A DNA stretch of 64,000 nucleotides from positions 1,674,001 to 1,738,000 of the forward strand of contig NZ_JACYGY010000001.1 of NCBI RefSeq assembly GCF_015221875.1, given 5' to 3'. Position numbers and translations under genes: made by a program. Positions 35,105 through 44,159 of this stretch are shown in pieces (position 1 is the stretch's first letter; the number at the start of each line of letters is the position of its first letter). This stretch comes from Dyadobacter subterraneus. GTDB lineage: Bacteria > Bacteroidota > Bacteroidia > Cytophagales > Spirosomataceae. The notes beneath the pieces were generated by a model that had not been told where the DNA came from, did not search any database, and saw nothing but the letters and a program-made list of their open reading frames with translations.

Positions 35105-36562
35105 TCAAATTTTATTCAAATACACCGACAGATCAAGTTCATCATGCATTAATTTTTGCTGCTCGATCATTTTGTTTTTCAGTTCTTTGAGTATGTTTTT
35201 GCTTGATTGCTGACTGGCAATATCATGCATTTCGTCAGGATCTTTTGTCATATCAAAAAGCAGAATTTTCGAAGCAGCCGGATAAATGATCATCTTATAT
35301 TTATCCGTTCTTACCATGCGCTGTATGTTCATGTAACAGCCATAAATTTCCTGATAGGGGCCAGGCTTATTCTTATCATGGATTAATGGTATCAAACTAT
35401 TGAAAAAGACATGTGCCGGTTTTTGAATACCTGCCAGTTCATAGGAAGTTGCCATCAGATCCTGCATATACACATTCTGATCTCTTTTTTCACCCTTGGG
35501 AATACCTGGGCCATTAATTACTAAGGGCGGCCGCATGCTATGATCAAACATACTTTGTTTACCCATTAAACCATGATGACCAATGGATAACCCGTGATCA
35601 GCCGTGAAAATGATGTAAGTATTTTCAAGTTTTCCACTTTTTTTCAAGGCATCCAGAATCCTGCCCACCTGCTCGTCCATGTAAGAAATACTGGCGTAAT
35701 ATTCCTGGATATTCTTTTTTACAGCGTAAGGTGTGCGGGGGAAAGGAGCCAGCTGTTCGTCTCTGAGATCCGTTCCGCAGCCCATTTCTGTCTTGAAAGG
35801 ATATTCGTCCAGATAGCTGACCGGTAATTTAATCTGATCCACAGGATATTTATCAACCCATCTTTTTGGAGCCTGTCGCGGATCGTGGGGTGCGTTGAAA
35901 GCCAGATACATAAAAAAAGGAGTTTCCTTCTTTGCAGCTTCGCGAATGTAGCCAACCGCGTCGTCGGCCACCACTTCACTCCAGTGTTTTCCACCTTTCC
36001 AGAAACCTCCGAATTCTTCTTTCCAGGGCTGCCAGACAGTATCTTGCCGGGAAAGTGGCCGGTTATAACCCTGCGGAGTCTGGTTGGGCATACCGGGCCT
36101 GATATTATTTGCGTGATCGAAAAGTTTTTGGGCATCAGTATCAACGTGCCATTTCCCGGTCATGTAAGTTTCATATCCGGCTAACTTCATTTGCTGAGGC
36201 CAGAATCCTTTCGCGTCAAACAGTGATGCATAATTAGTTTCCTGCTTTTTTGCATTCCAGACCGACAGGCCTGTTACCAGCATGGCCCTGCTTGCAACGC
36301 AAACCGCACCATGCCAGGCGCCCATATTATAAGCATGCGTAAAGCTGGTACCATTTTTCACCAAACCGTCCAGATTTGGTGTTATAACCTGATCGTTTCC
36401 CAAAGCACGTACCGTATTAAATCGCTGATCATCAGTAAATATCAGAATGATATTCGGTTTCCCATTAACGGACATCCGCTTATTTGGCTTGCTGGCAGTC
36501 AACAACAAAAAAAGAAAAAGGCAGCCCAGAATTTTAAAAGCAGCAAATGATTTTTTAAGCAT
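35105..36562 (-). CDS. Secreted sulfatase (formylglycine-dependent, choline-sulfatase/iduronate-sulfatase-like)
   Basis: 485 residues with a signal peptide (MLKKSFAAFKILGCLFLFLL). Metal-binding motif NIILIFTDDQRFNTVRALGN. Canonical formylglycine site C88-V-A-S-R92 followed by AMLVTGLSVWN. Further motifs are TGKWHVDTD, FNAPHDPR, FTADHGLSIGHHGLMGKQSM and the C-terminal LLFDMTKDPDEMHDIA. It removes sulfate from glycans or small esters in the periplasm after Cys88 is converted to formylglycine. Unlike the first sulfatase, its motif is consensus. It has no operon partner. Confidence 0.93.
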   Translation of the reverse strand: MLKKSFAAFKILGCLFLFLLLTASKPNKRMSVNGKPNIILIFTDDQRFNTVRALGNDQVITPNLDGLVKNGTSFTHAYNMGAWHGAVCVASRAMLVTGLSVWNAKKQETNYASLFDAKGFWPQQMKLAGYETYMTGKWHVDTDAQKLFDHANNIRPGMPNQTPQGYNRPLSRQDTVWQPWKEEFGGFWKGGKHWSEVVADDAVGYIREAAKKETPFFMYLAFNAPHDPRQAPKRWVDKYPVDQIKLPVSYLDEYPFKTEMGCGTDLRDEQLAPFPRTPYAVKKNIQEYYASISYMDEQVGRILDALKKSGKLENTYIIFTADHGLSIGHHGLMGKQSMFDHSMRPPLVINGPGIPKGEKRDQNVYMQDLMATSYELAGIQKPAHVFFNSLIPLIHDKNKPGPYQEIYGCYMNIQRMVRTDKYKMIIYPAASKILLFDMTKDPDEMHDIASQQSSKNILKELKNKMIEQQKLMHDELDLSVYLNKI

Positions 36563-36755
36563 AATCTTAATTTAAAAAAGTAAGCAGATAAGCTCAGAAG
36601 AAAGATCTGGTGTCATTCTGTTTAAAACATTGTGTGTCCATTTTTTTACTTACCAGCGGATTTTTCAGTCATATGCATCCACCTGTTTTTAATGCATTGT
36701 GAATGGGACAGGTTGTCTCTGAAATTTCCGGTGCTTTCAGATTTTCCACAAAAAA

Positions 36756-36781
36756 GCCTTTGGACGGGCAGATCCAAAGGC
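36756..36781 (-). terminator. Terminator of the 69-residue gene
   Basis: GCCTTTGGA (36756-36764) and TCCAAAGGC (36773-36781) form a perfect 9-bp stem, with an A5 run at 36751-36755 that becomes a U tract on the minus strand. It lies 37 bp after the stop at 36818. The rest of 36563-36817 holds nothing else I can support. Confidence 0.75.
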
Positions 36782-36817
36782 GAAATTTATAAAGAATGTC
36801 TTGTCAAAAAGAAACAG

Positions 36818-37027
36818 TTACGGGCGGTTTTCGAGCCACTGTTTAAATTCCATCAGCCGCAGATAGGCACTGGTCTTTTGATAACTTTCAGGTTGTCTTG
36901 TGATGATTGCGAGTTGAGCTGCAACAAAAACATCTGACTCTTCAATAGTAGCGTAACCGTTAATTTTAACAGGATTTTCGGGCAGTTTCACAGTTGCGAA
37001 GTAATCTTCAAGTTCTTGAATGCTCAT
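36818..37027 (-). CDS. Small cytoplasmic protein, DUF6965-like
   Basis: 69 residues beginning MSIQELEDYFATVKLPENPV, then INGYATIEESDVFVAAQLAI and a tail with YLRLMEFKQWLENRP. The opening (ELE-YF--LP-P-----G) and the FV.....I block resemble the DUF6965 family of small Bacteroidota proteins. That assignment is from memory and tentative. It has its own terminator directly downstream, which supports it as a real transcript. Function unknown. Confidence 0.75.
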   Translation of the reverse strand: MSIQELEDYFATVKLPENPVKINGYATIEESDVFVAAQLAIITRQPESYQKTSAYLRLMEFKQWLENRP

Positions 37028-37272
37028 TATGCAGTTGTACGTTTGATATGCTTTGTAAAATCGATATAACGGGGCAACGTAGCATTGATACCTTAAAGTT
37101 TCATTATTTGTCCATAATTGTGGTCCTTACACCGCAGTTATAGTAACATTTTGTGTCCTTTTTTTTGCAAATCCACAGGCTAATCAAGTTGTTAAGAATA
37201 GTTTTTAATAGGCATGATTTTGTTTAATGTGGGTTAAAATCATCAACATAACTAAATTCATCAACAATTAAA

Positions 37273-37461
37273 ATGGAATCAAAACATAACATCAGCCACA
37301 CAGCTCGCCACGATTCGGCCAGCTTTCAGAATCAGGTTTTTGAAAATACCAATCCGTTTCAGGGGCCATCGAGATCAATCGCGGTGCCGTCACAATCCGC
37401 AGCAAAACCAGGAAAACGTCCGCGTATTATGAGACCGATTTATTCGGCAAGATTATCTTGA
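37273..37461 (+). CDS. Small basic hypothetical protein, 62 residues
   Basis: The ORF starts at an ATG preceded by AAATTCATCAACAATTAAA and ends before a strong hairpin at 37491. Composition is polar and rich in Ser, Arg and Pro (PGKRPRIMRPIYSARLS at the end), without a membrane segment. Short proteins of this look are often intrinsically disordered. No family recognised. Its only support is start context, terminator placement and lack of any opposing gene, so it may be spurious. Confidence 0.4.
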   Translation: MESKHNISHTARHDSASFQNQVFENTNPFQGPSRSIAVPSQSAAKPGKRPRIMRPIYSARLS

Positions 37462-37490
37462 AAAGATATGTTTATATCAGACCTGGAATT

Positions 37491-37530
37491 TAGTGAGCAG
37501 TCCTTTACGAAAGATCAGGACTGCTCACTA
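37491..37530. terminator. Bidirectional terminator, 14-bp perfect stem
   Basis: TAGTGAGCAGTCCT (37491-37504) pairs exactly with 37517-37530 around a 12-nt loop, followed by TTATTTT. It directly abuts the stop of the minus-strand gene at 37531 and follows the small plus-strand ORF by 30 bp. Confidence 0.8.
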
Positions 37531-38025
37531 TTATTTTACTCTTTTGAAATCAAAAAGACTGGTATATATCCATTTCCCGTCCTGAGGTTTTCCAAGAGAA
37601 ATTACAAAATTGTCCGCAGAACGTTTTTCATATAATACACGGACAGGATCTCCTTCTTTTTCAAAAACCACTCTTCCGGTGCCTGATTCAATCCATTTGT
37701 GTTTTACAGGCTTGTCAATTTCTTCCTGTCCGATCAATCCCGAAGCAAAATGTTTGACAAGTGAAACCGGCCCCTGTTCGGTTTGTTCATAAACCAGAAG
37801 TTCAAAAATTGTAGGTTTTCCTCCATTCGTCATTCTGAAAAAACCCACAATGTTGTCACCTTTGGCCGGAAGCCAGGTAGCTTCAATGGTGCGGTCCTGC
37901 ACGTTGGCTATCCACTTGCCTTCGGTAAAAGCAAGGTCTGCAAGTGATCCGGTTTTGGAAGTGGACTGCGCGTTAGAAAATTGAAAGAAAACAAAAACAA
38001 AAAGTAAGGAAATGATTAGTCTCAT
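37531..38025 (-). CDS. Secreted DUF6265-like protein
   Basis: 164 residues with a signal peptide (MRLIISLLFVFVFFQFSNAQ). The mature part has the DUF6265 look: ADLAFTEGKWIANVQDRTIE, ATWLPAKGDNIVGFFRM, KPTIFELLVYEQTEQGPVS and the late GRVVFEKEGDPVRVLYEK, probably a lipocalin-like beta barrel. Function is not known for the family. It is followed immediately by a bidirectional terminator. Confidence 0.87.
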   Translation of the reverse strand: MRLIISLLFVFVFFQFSNAQSTSKTGSLADLAFTEGKWIANVQDRTIEATWLPAKGDNIVGFFRMTNGGKPTIFELLVYEQTEQGPVSLVKHFASGLIGQEEIDKPVKHKWIESGTGRVVFEKEGDPVRVLYEKRSADNFVISLGKPQDGKWIYTSLFDFKRVK

Positions 38026-38177
38026 CGGTTAGCTTTTAAATGTTACCAACCTGTCAGCAGGTTTTTAGTTTGACGAAATCCCGGGCGGAGTAACCTTACA
38101 AAATCAAACTAAATAATCCGTCGGATGAAAATTCTGGGTTTGGGCGCCCGTGAAAACTTCAAAGAAAATAGAGGCTT

Positions 38178-38400
38178 TTATCCTATTTGAACATGAGCTT
38201 TTGCGTCGAGTACTCGTTGCCATGATCCCCGCATTTCATTTATCATATTCATAATTGTAGCCTGATGACCTGCATTGGCAAATTTCGCCGCAAACCGGTT
38301 TCAGGATCTTCCGGATGGCAGTCCGTATATACCACTTTCAGAGGTTTACTAAAATTGGTTGTTTTCGTCGAAAACAAAATAGAGAGGTAGTAAACCCAGA
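38178..38400 (-). pseudogene. PIG-L family deacetylase remnant (N-terminal part)
   Basis: On the minus strand, one frame reads KPLKVVYTDCHPEDPETG, which matches the zinc-site motif HPDDPEtG that opens PIG-L/GlcNAc deacetylases. A shift to another frame continues AAKFANAGHQATIMNMINEM and ends at a TAA (38178-38180). The CGG expected between the two parts is missing. The remaining roughly 200 residues of a PIG-L protein are absent. It is a decayed gene in the 38026-38498 spacer, which holds nothing else. Confidence 0.62.
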
Positions 38401-38498
38401 GCCAGTAATTCTAAAAAAGCTGATACGGGAAATATTACCCTTCATCATCATAGACATATGGTGATGATACTGCAATCGAGGTTTGTGAAACTATTAGT

Positions 38499-39122
38499 CT
38501 ACAAAGTATACCCAATTTTAAACGTCATATAGTCTCTATTGTAAAAAACCTTCTCATCAATAAGATTCATTTCCAATGAAATTGAAAAGGACTGAAGGTT
38601 GATACCTATTCTTGGAGAAACACCGAAGCGTGTACCCAGATTTTCTCTTCGAACAGGTTGGGCTTCTGAATTCGGAAGTTGTCCGGCAGGAAACTGACCA
38701 TAACCTAAACGGTAAAAACCGGCACCAACGCCGATGAAAGGTGAATATTTATGATTCCAGAGTTTTATAATATCGGCAGTTGCAGATAATGAGCCGATTG
38801 GATCTGCTTTTACCCTGCCCACTTCACTGACGTATGGGCGCATAAAGGTATATTCTCCGCGGAGACCGACTGCGATATAATTGGTCAGCCGGTATGAAGG
38901 TTCGGCAGAGAAGGATAATGCAGGCGCGCTCAAAAAACTTTCTTTGCTTCTGTAAGTGGCTCCAATGCCAGCACTGATTTTCAGATTCCAGCGGTCTCTA
39001 TATTGAAGGAAATCAGGTGAGCTCTGGTCATAAGTTAAAGGCCTAAGCGTTTCACCAATATTTTGCGCCTTCGCGGCCTGAAAGATAAAAAATGTACAGA
39101 GTGTAAAAAGAAACTTTTTCAT
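38499..39122 (-). CDS. Outer-membrane beta-barrel protein, small
   Basis: 207 residues with a signal peptide (MKKFLFTLCTFFIFQAAKAQ). The mature part alternates amphipathic strands and short turns (NLKISAGIGATYRS, YIAVGLRGEYTFM, YSPFIGVGAGFYRLGYGQF, FGVSPRIGINLQSFSISLEM) and ends in YMTFKIGYTL, all in the style of OmpA/OMP_b-brl eight-stranded barrels. Monocistronic. Function unknown; the type is clear. Confidence 0.88.
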   Translation of the reverse strand: MKKFLFTLCTFFIFQAAKAQNIGETLRPLTYDQSSPDFLQYRDRWNLKISAGIGATYRSKESFLSAPALSFSAEPSYRLTNYIAVGLRGEYTFMRPYVSEVGRVKADPIGSLSATADIIKLWNHKYSPFIGVGAGFYRLGYGQFPAGQLPNSEAQPVRRENLGTRFGVSPRIGINLQSFSISLEMNLIDEKVFYNRDYMTFKIGYTL

Positions 39123-39708
39123 GTATAAGCTGAGTTAATTAGGTTTTATTCAGGGAGTTATTATTAGGAGCAGGAGGGGAGTGCTGTACCTAATAAAAAA
39201 ATTCATGCCAGATATACTTTTGGTTACATAAAAATAAATGATGATCCGGCGTCCGAGGATTGGAAAATGCAATTGATTCTTCCTTTCTTTTAATAAAGTA
39301 AAAAGGGCTAAATGCTTTGAAACTGGCGTTGTTTGGGAAGATAGGCGATAGCCAGGGAACCGGTTAGCGTAATTTTTGAAAGGCGGTTCAACTCTATATC
39401 ATCCCAGGGTTTGAAAATTAATTGCAGCAAGAAAATTGAAGAAATTGGGTAAAAGCCGATTTAATGTCACCTTTTTATGATGAAAAAAGCAACAATTTAC
39501 CCCAAAAGTTGCCCGTGTTTTTTGAAGTTGCGGTTTGGAAAAAACAGCACTTTTTAAGACAAAATTGTCTTTGGAAGCTGTAAACGATAATTCTCAGTTG
39601 TAAAGAACCCTTTATTGTAATTATTTTCTGTAAAAATGGTTATAGTCCATAACAGCGGTTGCGTTCAGGAAGGCAAGTGGGTTCATTTCAGGTTATGCCG
39701 GTATTTTA
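39123..39708. other. Spacer with one short unexplained open frame
   Basis: 586 bp without a supported gene. A minus-strand frame from 39460 to the TAG at 39308-39310 is open for 50 codons and reads protein-like (KPWDDIELNRLSKITLTGSL, AIAYLPKQRQFQSI), with a hydrophobic start. No ATG-led gene or family was recognised. It may be the end of a lost gene. I see no other structure. Confidence 0.35.
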
Positions 39709-42700
39709 ATGAAACACCTTTTCAAAAACATATTCAGATTTGCAGAACTTAGCATTGCACTTTTTGCTATTATGCTTTTATGCATTCACTTTTGGTTCAA
39801 GTACAATTCTGAACGAACAATCGAGCAGCTGATTAGCTGGGCTTCTCACGGTCAACTGAAATGTTCCATCGAAAAAATCGAAACCAATTACTTCCACAAT
39901 GCCATTCACGTTCAGGGCATAAGCATTTTTACGGTAAATAAATCCAGACAATCAACAAGTTATAAGTTCAGCGTAAAGGATTTTCATTTCAGGACGCGTT
40001 CCCGGTGGGATCTGTTCGTGCACAGACAGCTGCTGATTGATTCCATTGTTTTTAACAGTCCGGAAATTGTCATTGGAAAAAGGACATTATCCCAGGCAGA
40101 CAGTACAAGTAAAATTGCATTGCTGGATGATCTTGAAAAACTTTACAGCTCTATTTATAAATCCCTTGATGTACTTAACCTTCAATTGTTTAAGATCAAA
40201 GAAGGAAAACTTTTGGTAAGAAATGAAGACAATCCTTCAAAGCCACCCCTGATGGTTAACCATATTCATTTTTCGATTAATAAATTGAAGATCGGTTCGG
40301 CACATGTAAGGGATTCTTCGCAGTTTATATTCTCGGAAAGGGTAATGCTGCGTATTTCAGATCAGAAAATAATGTTTCCTGATAACAAAAGCAACCTCAC
40401 ATTCAAAGAGCTTCTGATCGATTCAAAAGAAAAATTGGTCCGGCTTTCCGGTGCGGCGGTGCGTATTTATCCATCGGTTAATCAACGAAACAGCACCGAC
40501 ATACGGGCTGGCAAACTAAGTATTCTTGGCCTGGATTTTAATCTGTTATATCAAAAACAATTGGTGAAGGCGGACTCTGTTTTTCTTGAAAACCCGTTTG
40601 TAACTTCTGAGCTTTTTGTTGGTGGAAAAGCTGCTAAAAACGGTGGGAATAACAAAAAAGCCTTATTTGACAGTACCTTAAATCAACTGCCGGTCGGTTT
40701 TAATATTCGTCATGTAGTGATGCAAAATGGAGGCGTGTCGATGAATCTGCATCAGGCTGGAAAAATAACTCGGTTTTCAGCAGCTAATGATAATGTCAGC
40801 ATTTCCGGTTTTCACCTGAATGATTCCGAAAAAAAGGAGCTGACGATTGGTGGTTTTCATTACACCATCCGCAACTATACGGGGTTTTTGCCAGACAGCC
40901 TGCTTGGTTTGAAGTTTGACAGTTTACAGTTTATAAATGATAAAATAATACTGCATAACCTGGTCGCCTCCACGCCGCCAGGCAAGCGAAATAAGGTAAT
41001 CAGAGATTATCGGATTCCGCGCTTTGAGATTACAGGAATGGACTGGCTTTCCTTTATTTTTTACAATAATTTTAAAGCGCGTGACGCTGTTATGTACCGG
41101 CCGGTTCTGCGCTCTGAAAAATATCCGGAGCTAAATCCGGTATTGCCAGGGAAAACCAAAAGGTCCGTATATCAGAATCTGTCTTTGATGGATAAGATCA
41201 TTGATCTTGAAAAACTGCGCATCATCCAGGGAGATGTAAGTTTGAAGCGGGGCAATAATCTGGAACTACGACTGGAAAATCTAAATCTGAGTATCCATGT
41301 TGGTAAGCTTGGAAAGGCCAGATCGCCTGATGAACTGGTCCGGTCCGTTAAGCAGTTATACTTTGGAAGAGCGACAGTCAGTACACCTTCGGTAATCGTT
41401 GCCACGGGCCCTTCTATTTTTAACGAAATCGGACAGAAGCTTGTTTTTGACAGTGTCAGAGTCGATACCAAAAATGGCGATATTGGCGGGACCTTTAAAA
41501 AAGTGGAGGCACAGGATTTTTCTTTTGAAAATAATCAGCTTGATATAAGTCGGTTGGAATGGGAAGAAGGCTTCGTTACAATAGATCAGACGGGCTCAGG
41601 CGTGGTGTTACCGGTAAAATCAAATCGTACACTCTGGTTTTCTATTGAAAAAATGAGCGGTAACAACACCAGGCTGCATTTTACAAGCCAAAAAGTGGCG
41701 GCAGATGTTTTACTGGAAAATCTGTCGGCCAGTAAAATTTCAAGAGAAAAAGGAAGTAATCTGCAAACCGAAGATCTTCGCGGAATGGGCAGTAATGCCA
41801 TTGTCAAAATGCCAAACGGAATTTTGCAACTGGGTGATTTTGATATAAGGGATAAGGAAATTTCAAGAGTTCGGGATATCGTTTTTCAAAGCCGTGATCA
41901 GGCCGATACTTTACGGGTCAATGTTCCGGTTCTGGAATTTACGCCTTACATGCAAGAGACGCTGCTTACCAAGAAGATAAAATTGGACTCAGTCCGGGTG
42001 AATAGCCCCCGGATTGCATTTTTCGCCGGTTTAGGTAGTGAGAAAAATACGGATTCTGTAAAATCCCTGGCGTTACCAGGATTTGATATTAATGCACTGG
42101 CAGTGACGGACGCATTTTTTCAAGCCAAAGTTTCCGGCGACAGTATTTTGGCCAGTCGCGTTTCTTTAACTTCCAAAAGTTTGGGAGCAAAGAAGGACAG
42201 TGCCCTTCGCGCCGAACAGATCAATATTAAAGCCAGCGGTTTATTTTTTAATAAAAGTGAGGATCACGTCAAGACAGACGGGGATTTGTCTGCCAGCCTT
42301 CATTATTTTGAATACGATCCGGGCCATAAAACCTGGGCGATGCAGCTCGATAGCCTTGGAGCAGAAAAGGTTGGTTTTAATCGAAACAAATCTGAAAAGC
42401 ACACGGCGCTTTCTTTACAAAAATTGAAAATTGAAAACCTTTCGGCCAATCAAAATGATCTTGATGAAGGCCTGCCCTGGGTTATCAACCGCTCAGCGGC
42501 ACGTCTGCAAGTGGATTCCCTGCATCTTAAATCTGAAAAAAGTACTATTGGCTTGGGCCAACTTCATTTTGATGCAAAACAACAGCAGCTTACTGCCCGA
42601 TCATTCTCACTTCATCCGGCGGTAAGCAGGGAGGATTTTTATGAAGGCCGGATTTATCGTAAAATTTACCTGTCGGCTAAAACCGGAGAAGTGAAGATAA

Positions 42701-43542
42701 GTGGGTTGGAGCTCAGAAAAGAAGGTATTAAAATATCTTCCCTGGGCGTGGATGCTGCCGCACTTTCAATTTATGCAGATAAAATGAAAAAATTCGGCCC
42801 ACCTGTCATACAGCCTTTACCGGTAGCATCTTTGGCAAAAATAGGATTCCCTTTCCAAATTGATCAAATGCAGCTTCATCATGCCAAGGTTTACTACACA
42901 GAGTTAAGTCCAATTTCAAAAGATACCGGAAGTGTGAATTTTTCATCGGTAAATGCCAGTATCCGTAACATTTTCTCAGGTATGGGTAAAAATCATGATA
43001 GTCTGCATGTTGATGTTTCTGCGCTTTTTCTGGATAAAATGAAGCTGCAAGTCGCGATGAATCAGTCTTACCGCGACACGCTGGGTGGTCTGCGGCTTGA
43101 TATAGCGCTAGGCGCCGGTAAGTTTACAGAACTCAATCCTTTTCTGGCTCCCATGCTTTCTGCGCGTGCCACATCAGGCTATCTTGATTCCATGCGAATG
43201 ACTGCCATCGGCAATGACTATGTTTCACAAGGAAGCATGCATATGCAATATCATCACTTTAAGGCGCAGCTGCTGGATTCCGGGAATGTAAGCAGGCAAA
43301 AATTCCGCACAAAAATAGTTGGGTTTCTTGCCAATAAAATCGCCATCCGAAACAACAATACAAAAAAAGAAGCCTCCTTTACTTTTGTCCGAAACAGACA
43401 AAAACCGGTTATTGTATATTTTTTGAGAATGGTCGTCGGCGGTAGTGCGGGCAGTATTGCGCCTGTCACGAATATTATTTTCAAAAAACAGTACAAAAAG
43501 AAAATTAAGGATGTACCAAAAAATGCGTTACTGATTTTGTAA
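39709..43542 (+). CDS. Giant AsmA/DUF748-like membrane-anchored protein
   Basis: 1,277 residues. A single N-terminal transmembrane helix (LSIALFAIMLLCIHFWF) anchors a long, beta-rich extracytoplasmic part. Repeated short patterns recur throughout: a strand, then DSV or DSI, a hydrophobic residue, then NSP or ENP (LIDSIVFNSPEIVIG, KADSVFLENPFVTSEL, KLDSVRVNSPRIAFF). These are the hallmarks of AsmA/TamB/YhdP-like proteins that span the periplasm and shuttle lipids. The end is basic (KKQYKKKIKDVPKNALLIL). I infer a lipid-transfer or envelope-biogenesis role. No operon partner. A TamB-like assembly role is an alternative. Confidence 0.8.
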   Translation: MKHLFKNIFRFAELSIALFAIMLLCIHFWFKYNSERTIEQLISWASHGQLKCSIEKIETNYFHNAIHVQGISIFTVNKSRQSTSYKFSVKDFHFRTRSRWDLFVHRQLLIDSIVFNSPEIVIGKRTLSQADSTSKIALLDDLEKLYSSIYKSLDVLNLQLFKIKEGKLLVRNEDNPSKPPLMVNHIHFSINKLKIGSAHVRDSSQFIFSERVMLRISDQKIMFPDNKSNLTFKELLIDSKEKLVRLSGAAVRIYPSVNQRNSTDIRAGKLSILGLDFNLLYQKQLVKADSVFLENPFVTSELFVGGKAAKNGGNNKKALFDSTLNQLPVGFNIRHVVMQNGGVSMNLHQAGKITRFSAANDNVSISGFHLNDSEKKELTIGGFHYTIRNYTGFLPDSLLGLKFDSLQFINDKIILHNLVASTPPGKRNKVIRDYRIPRFEITGMDWLSFIFYNNFKARDAVMYRPVLRSEKYPELNPVLPGKTKRSVYQNLSLMDKIIDLEKLRIIQGDVSLKRGNNLELRLENLNLSIHVGKLGKARSPDELVRSVKQLYFGRATVSTPSVIVATGPSIFNEIGQKLVFDSVRVDTKNGDIGGTFKKVEAQDFSFENNQLDISRLEWEEGFVTIDQTGSGVVLPVKSNRTLWFSIEKMSGNNTRLHFTSQKVAADVLLENLSASKISREKGSNLQTEDLRGMGSNAIVKMPNGILQLGDFDIRDKEISRVRDIVFQSRDQADTLRVNVPVLEFTPYMQETLLTKKIKLDSVRVNSPRIAFFAGLGSEKNTDSVKSLALPGFDINALAVTDAFFQAKVSGDSILASRVSLTSKSLGAKKDSALRAEQINIKASGLFFNKSEDHVKTDGDLSASLHYFEYDPGHKTWAMQLDSLGAEKVGFNRNKSEKHTALSLQKLKIENLSANQNDLDEGLPWVINRSAARLQVDSLHLKSEKSTIGLGQLHFDAKQQQLTARSFSLHPAVSREDFYEGRIYRKIYLSAKTGEVKISGLELRKEGIKISSLGVDAAALSIYADKMKKFGPPVIQPLPVASLAKIGFPFQIDQMQLHHAKVYYTELSPISKDTGSVNFSSVNASIRNIFSGMGKNHDSLHVDVSALFLDKMKLQVAMNQSYRDTLGGLRLDIALGAGKFTELNPFLAPMLSARATSGYLDSMRMTAIGNDYVSQGSMHMQYHHFKAQLLDSGNVSRQKFRTKIVGFLANKIAIRNNNTKKEASFTFVRNRQKPVIVYFLRMVVGGSAGSIAPVTNIIFKKQYKKKIKDVPKNALLIL

Positions 43543-43688
43543 TTGAACTGTCTTCTTTCCGATTCATAATGGGCGGAAATTCTATTGTTAATTTGCTTTT
43601 ACACAACGTATTAATCAGGCATACCTTTTGCAGGAGCTTTTTGTTATATGTGATTTTGTCTTCCAATTTTTATAAAATCAGATCAGCT

Positions 43689-44099
43689 ATGGACTCAGGC
43701 ATAACCTATCTAAATCCGGATGAATTATTAAAAAATCCTGCTTTTTCCCAGATCGCTGTTACAAAAGGAAATGGCAGTACCATTTATATCGGTGGCCAGA
43801 ATGCAATTACAAAAGACCTGGAAATTATTGGAAAGGGTGATATTACGAGGCAAACCGAATATGTTCTGCAAAATATCGAAACAGCTTTAAGTTCCTGTGG
43901 TGCAACGCTGGACGATCTTTTTAAACTGACCATTTATATCCTGCAAGGCCAGGATGTGCGTAAAGGTTTCGAAGGAGCACAGGGGTTTATAAAGAAGTTA
44001 AAGAATCCGCCGGTTATTTCCGGAATTGTGGTTGCCGGTTTAGCAAATCCGGATTATTTGGTAGAAATTGAAGCTGTTGCTTTCAAAAAGGACGAATAA
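43689..44099 (+). CDS. RidA (YjgF/UK114) family protein lacking the catalytic arginine
   Basis: 136 residues from the ATG at 43689 (MDSGITYLNPDELLKNPAF). The frame is open from 43569, but the extra residues are not family-like. The core shows IYIGGQNAITKDLEIIGKGD, RQTEYVLQNIETALSSCGA, LFKLTIYILQ and the end LVEIEAVAFKK. Aligned by eye with RidA, the active-site Arg of the PARS motif is replaced (here PVISGIVVAG). Imine deaminase activity is therefore unlikely, and the protein fits the Rid groups without that residue. Monocistronic; convergent with the GNAT gene. Confidence 0.9.
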   Translation: MDSGITYLNPDELLKNPAFSQIAVTKGNGSTIYIGGQNAITKDLEIIGKGDITRQTEYVLQNIETALSSCGATLDDLFKLTIYILQGQDVRKGFEGAQGFIKKLKNPPVISGIVVAGLANPDYLVEIEAVAFKKDE

Positions 44100-44159
44100 A
44101 ACACCCGTTGGAGTTATCATAACCCAAGCCGAAAAATGTGTGAAACTCAAATGAATAGG

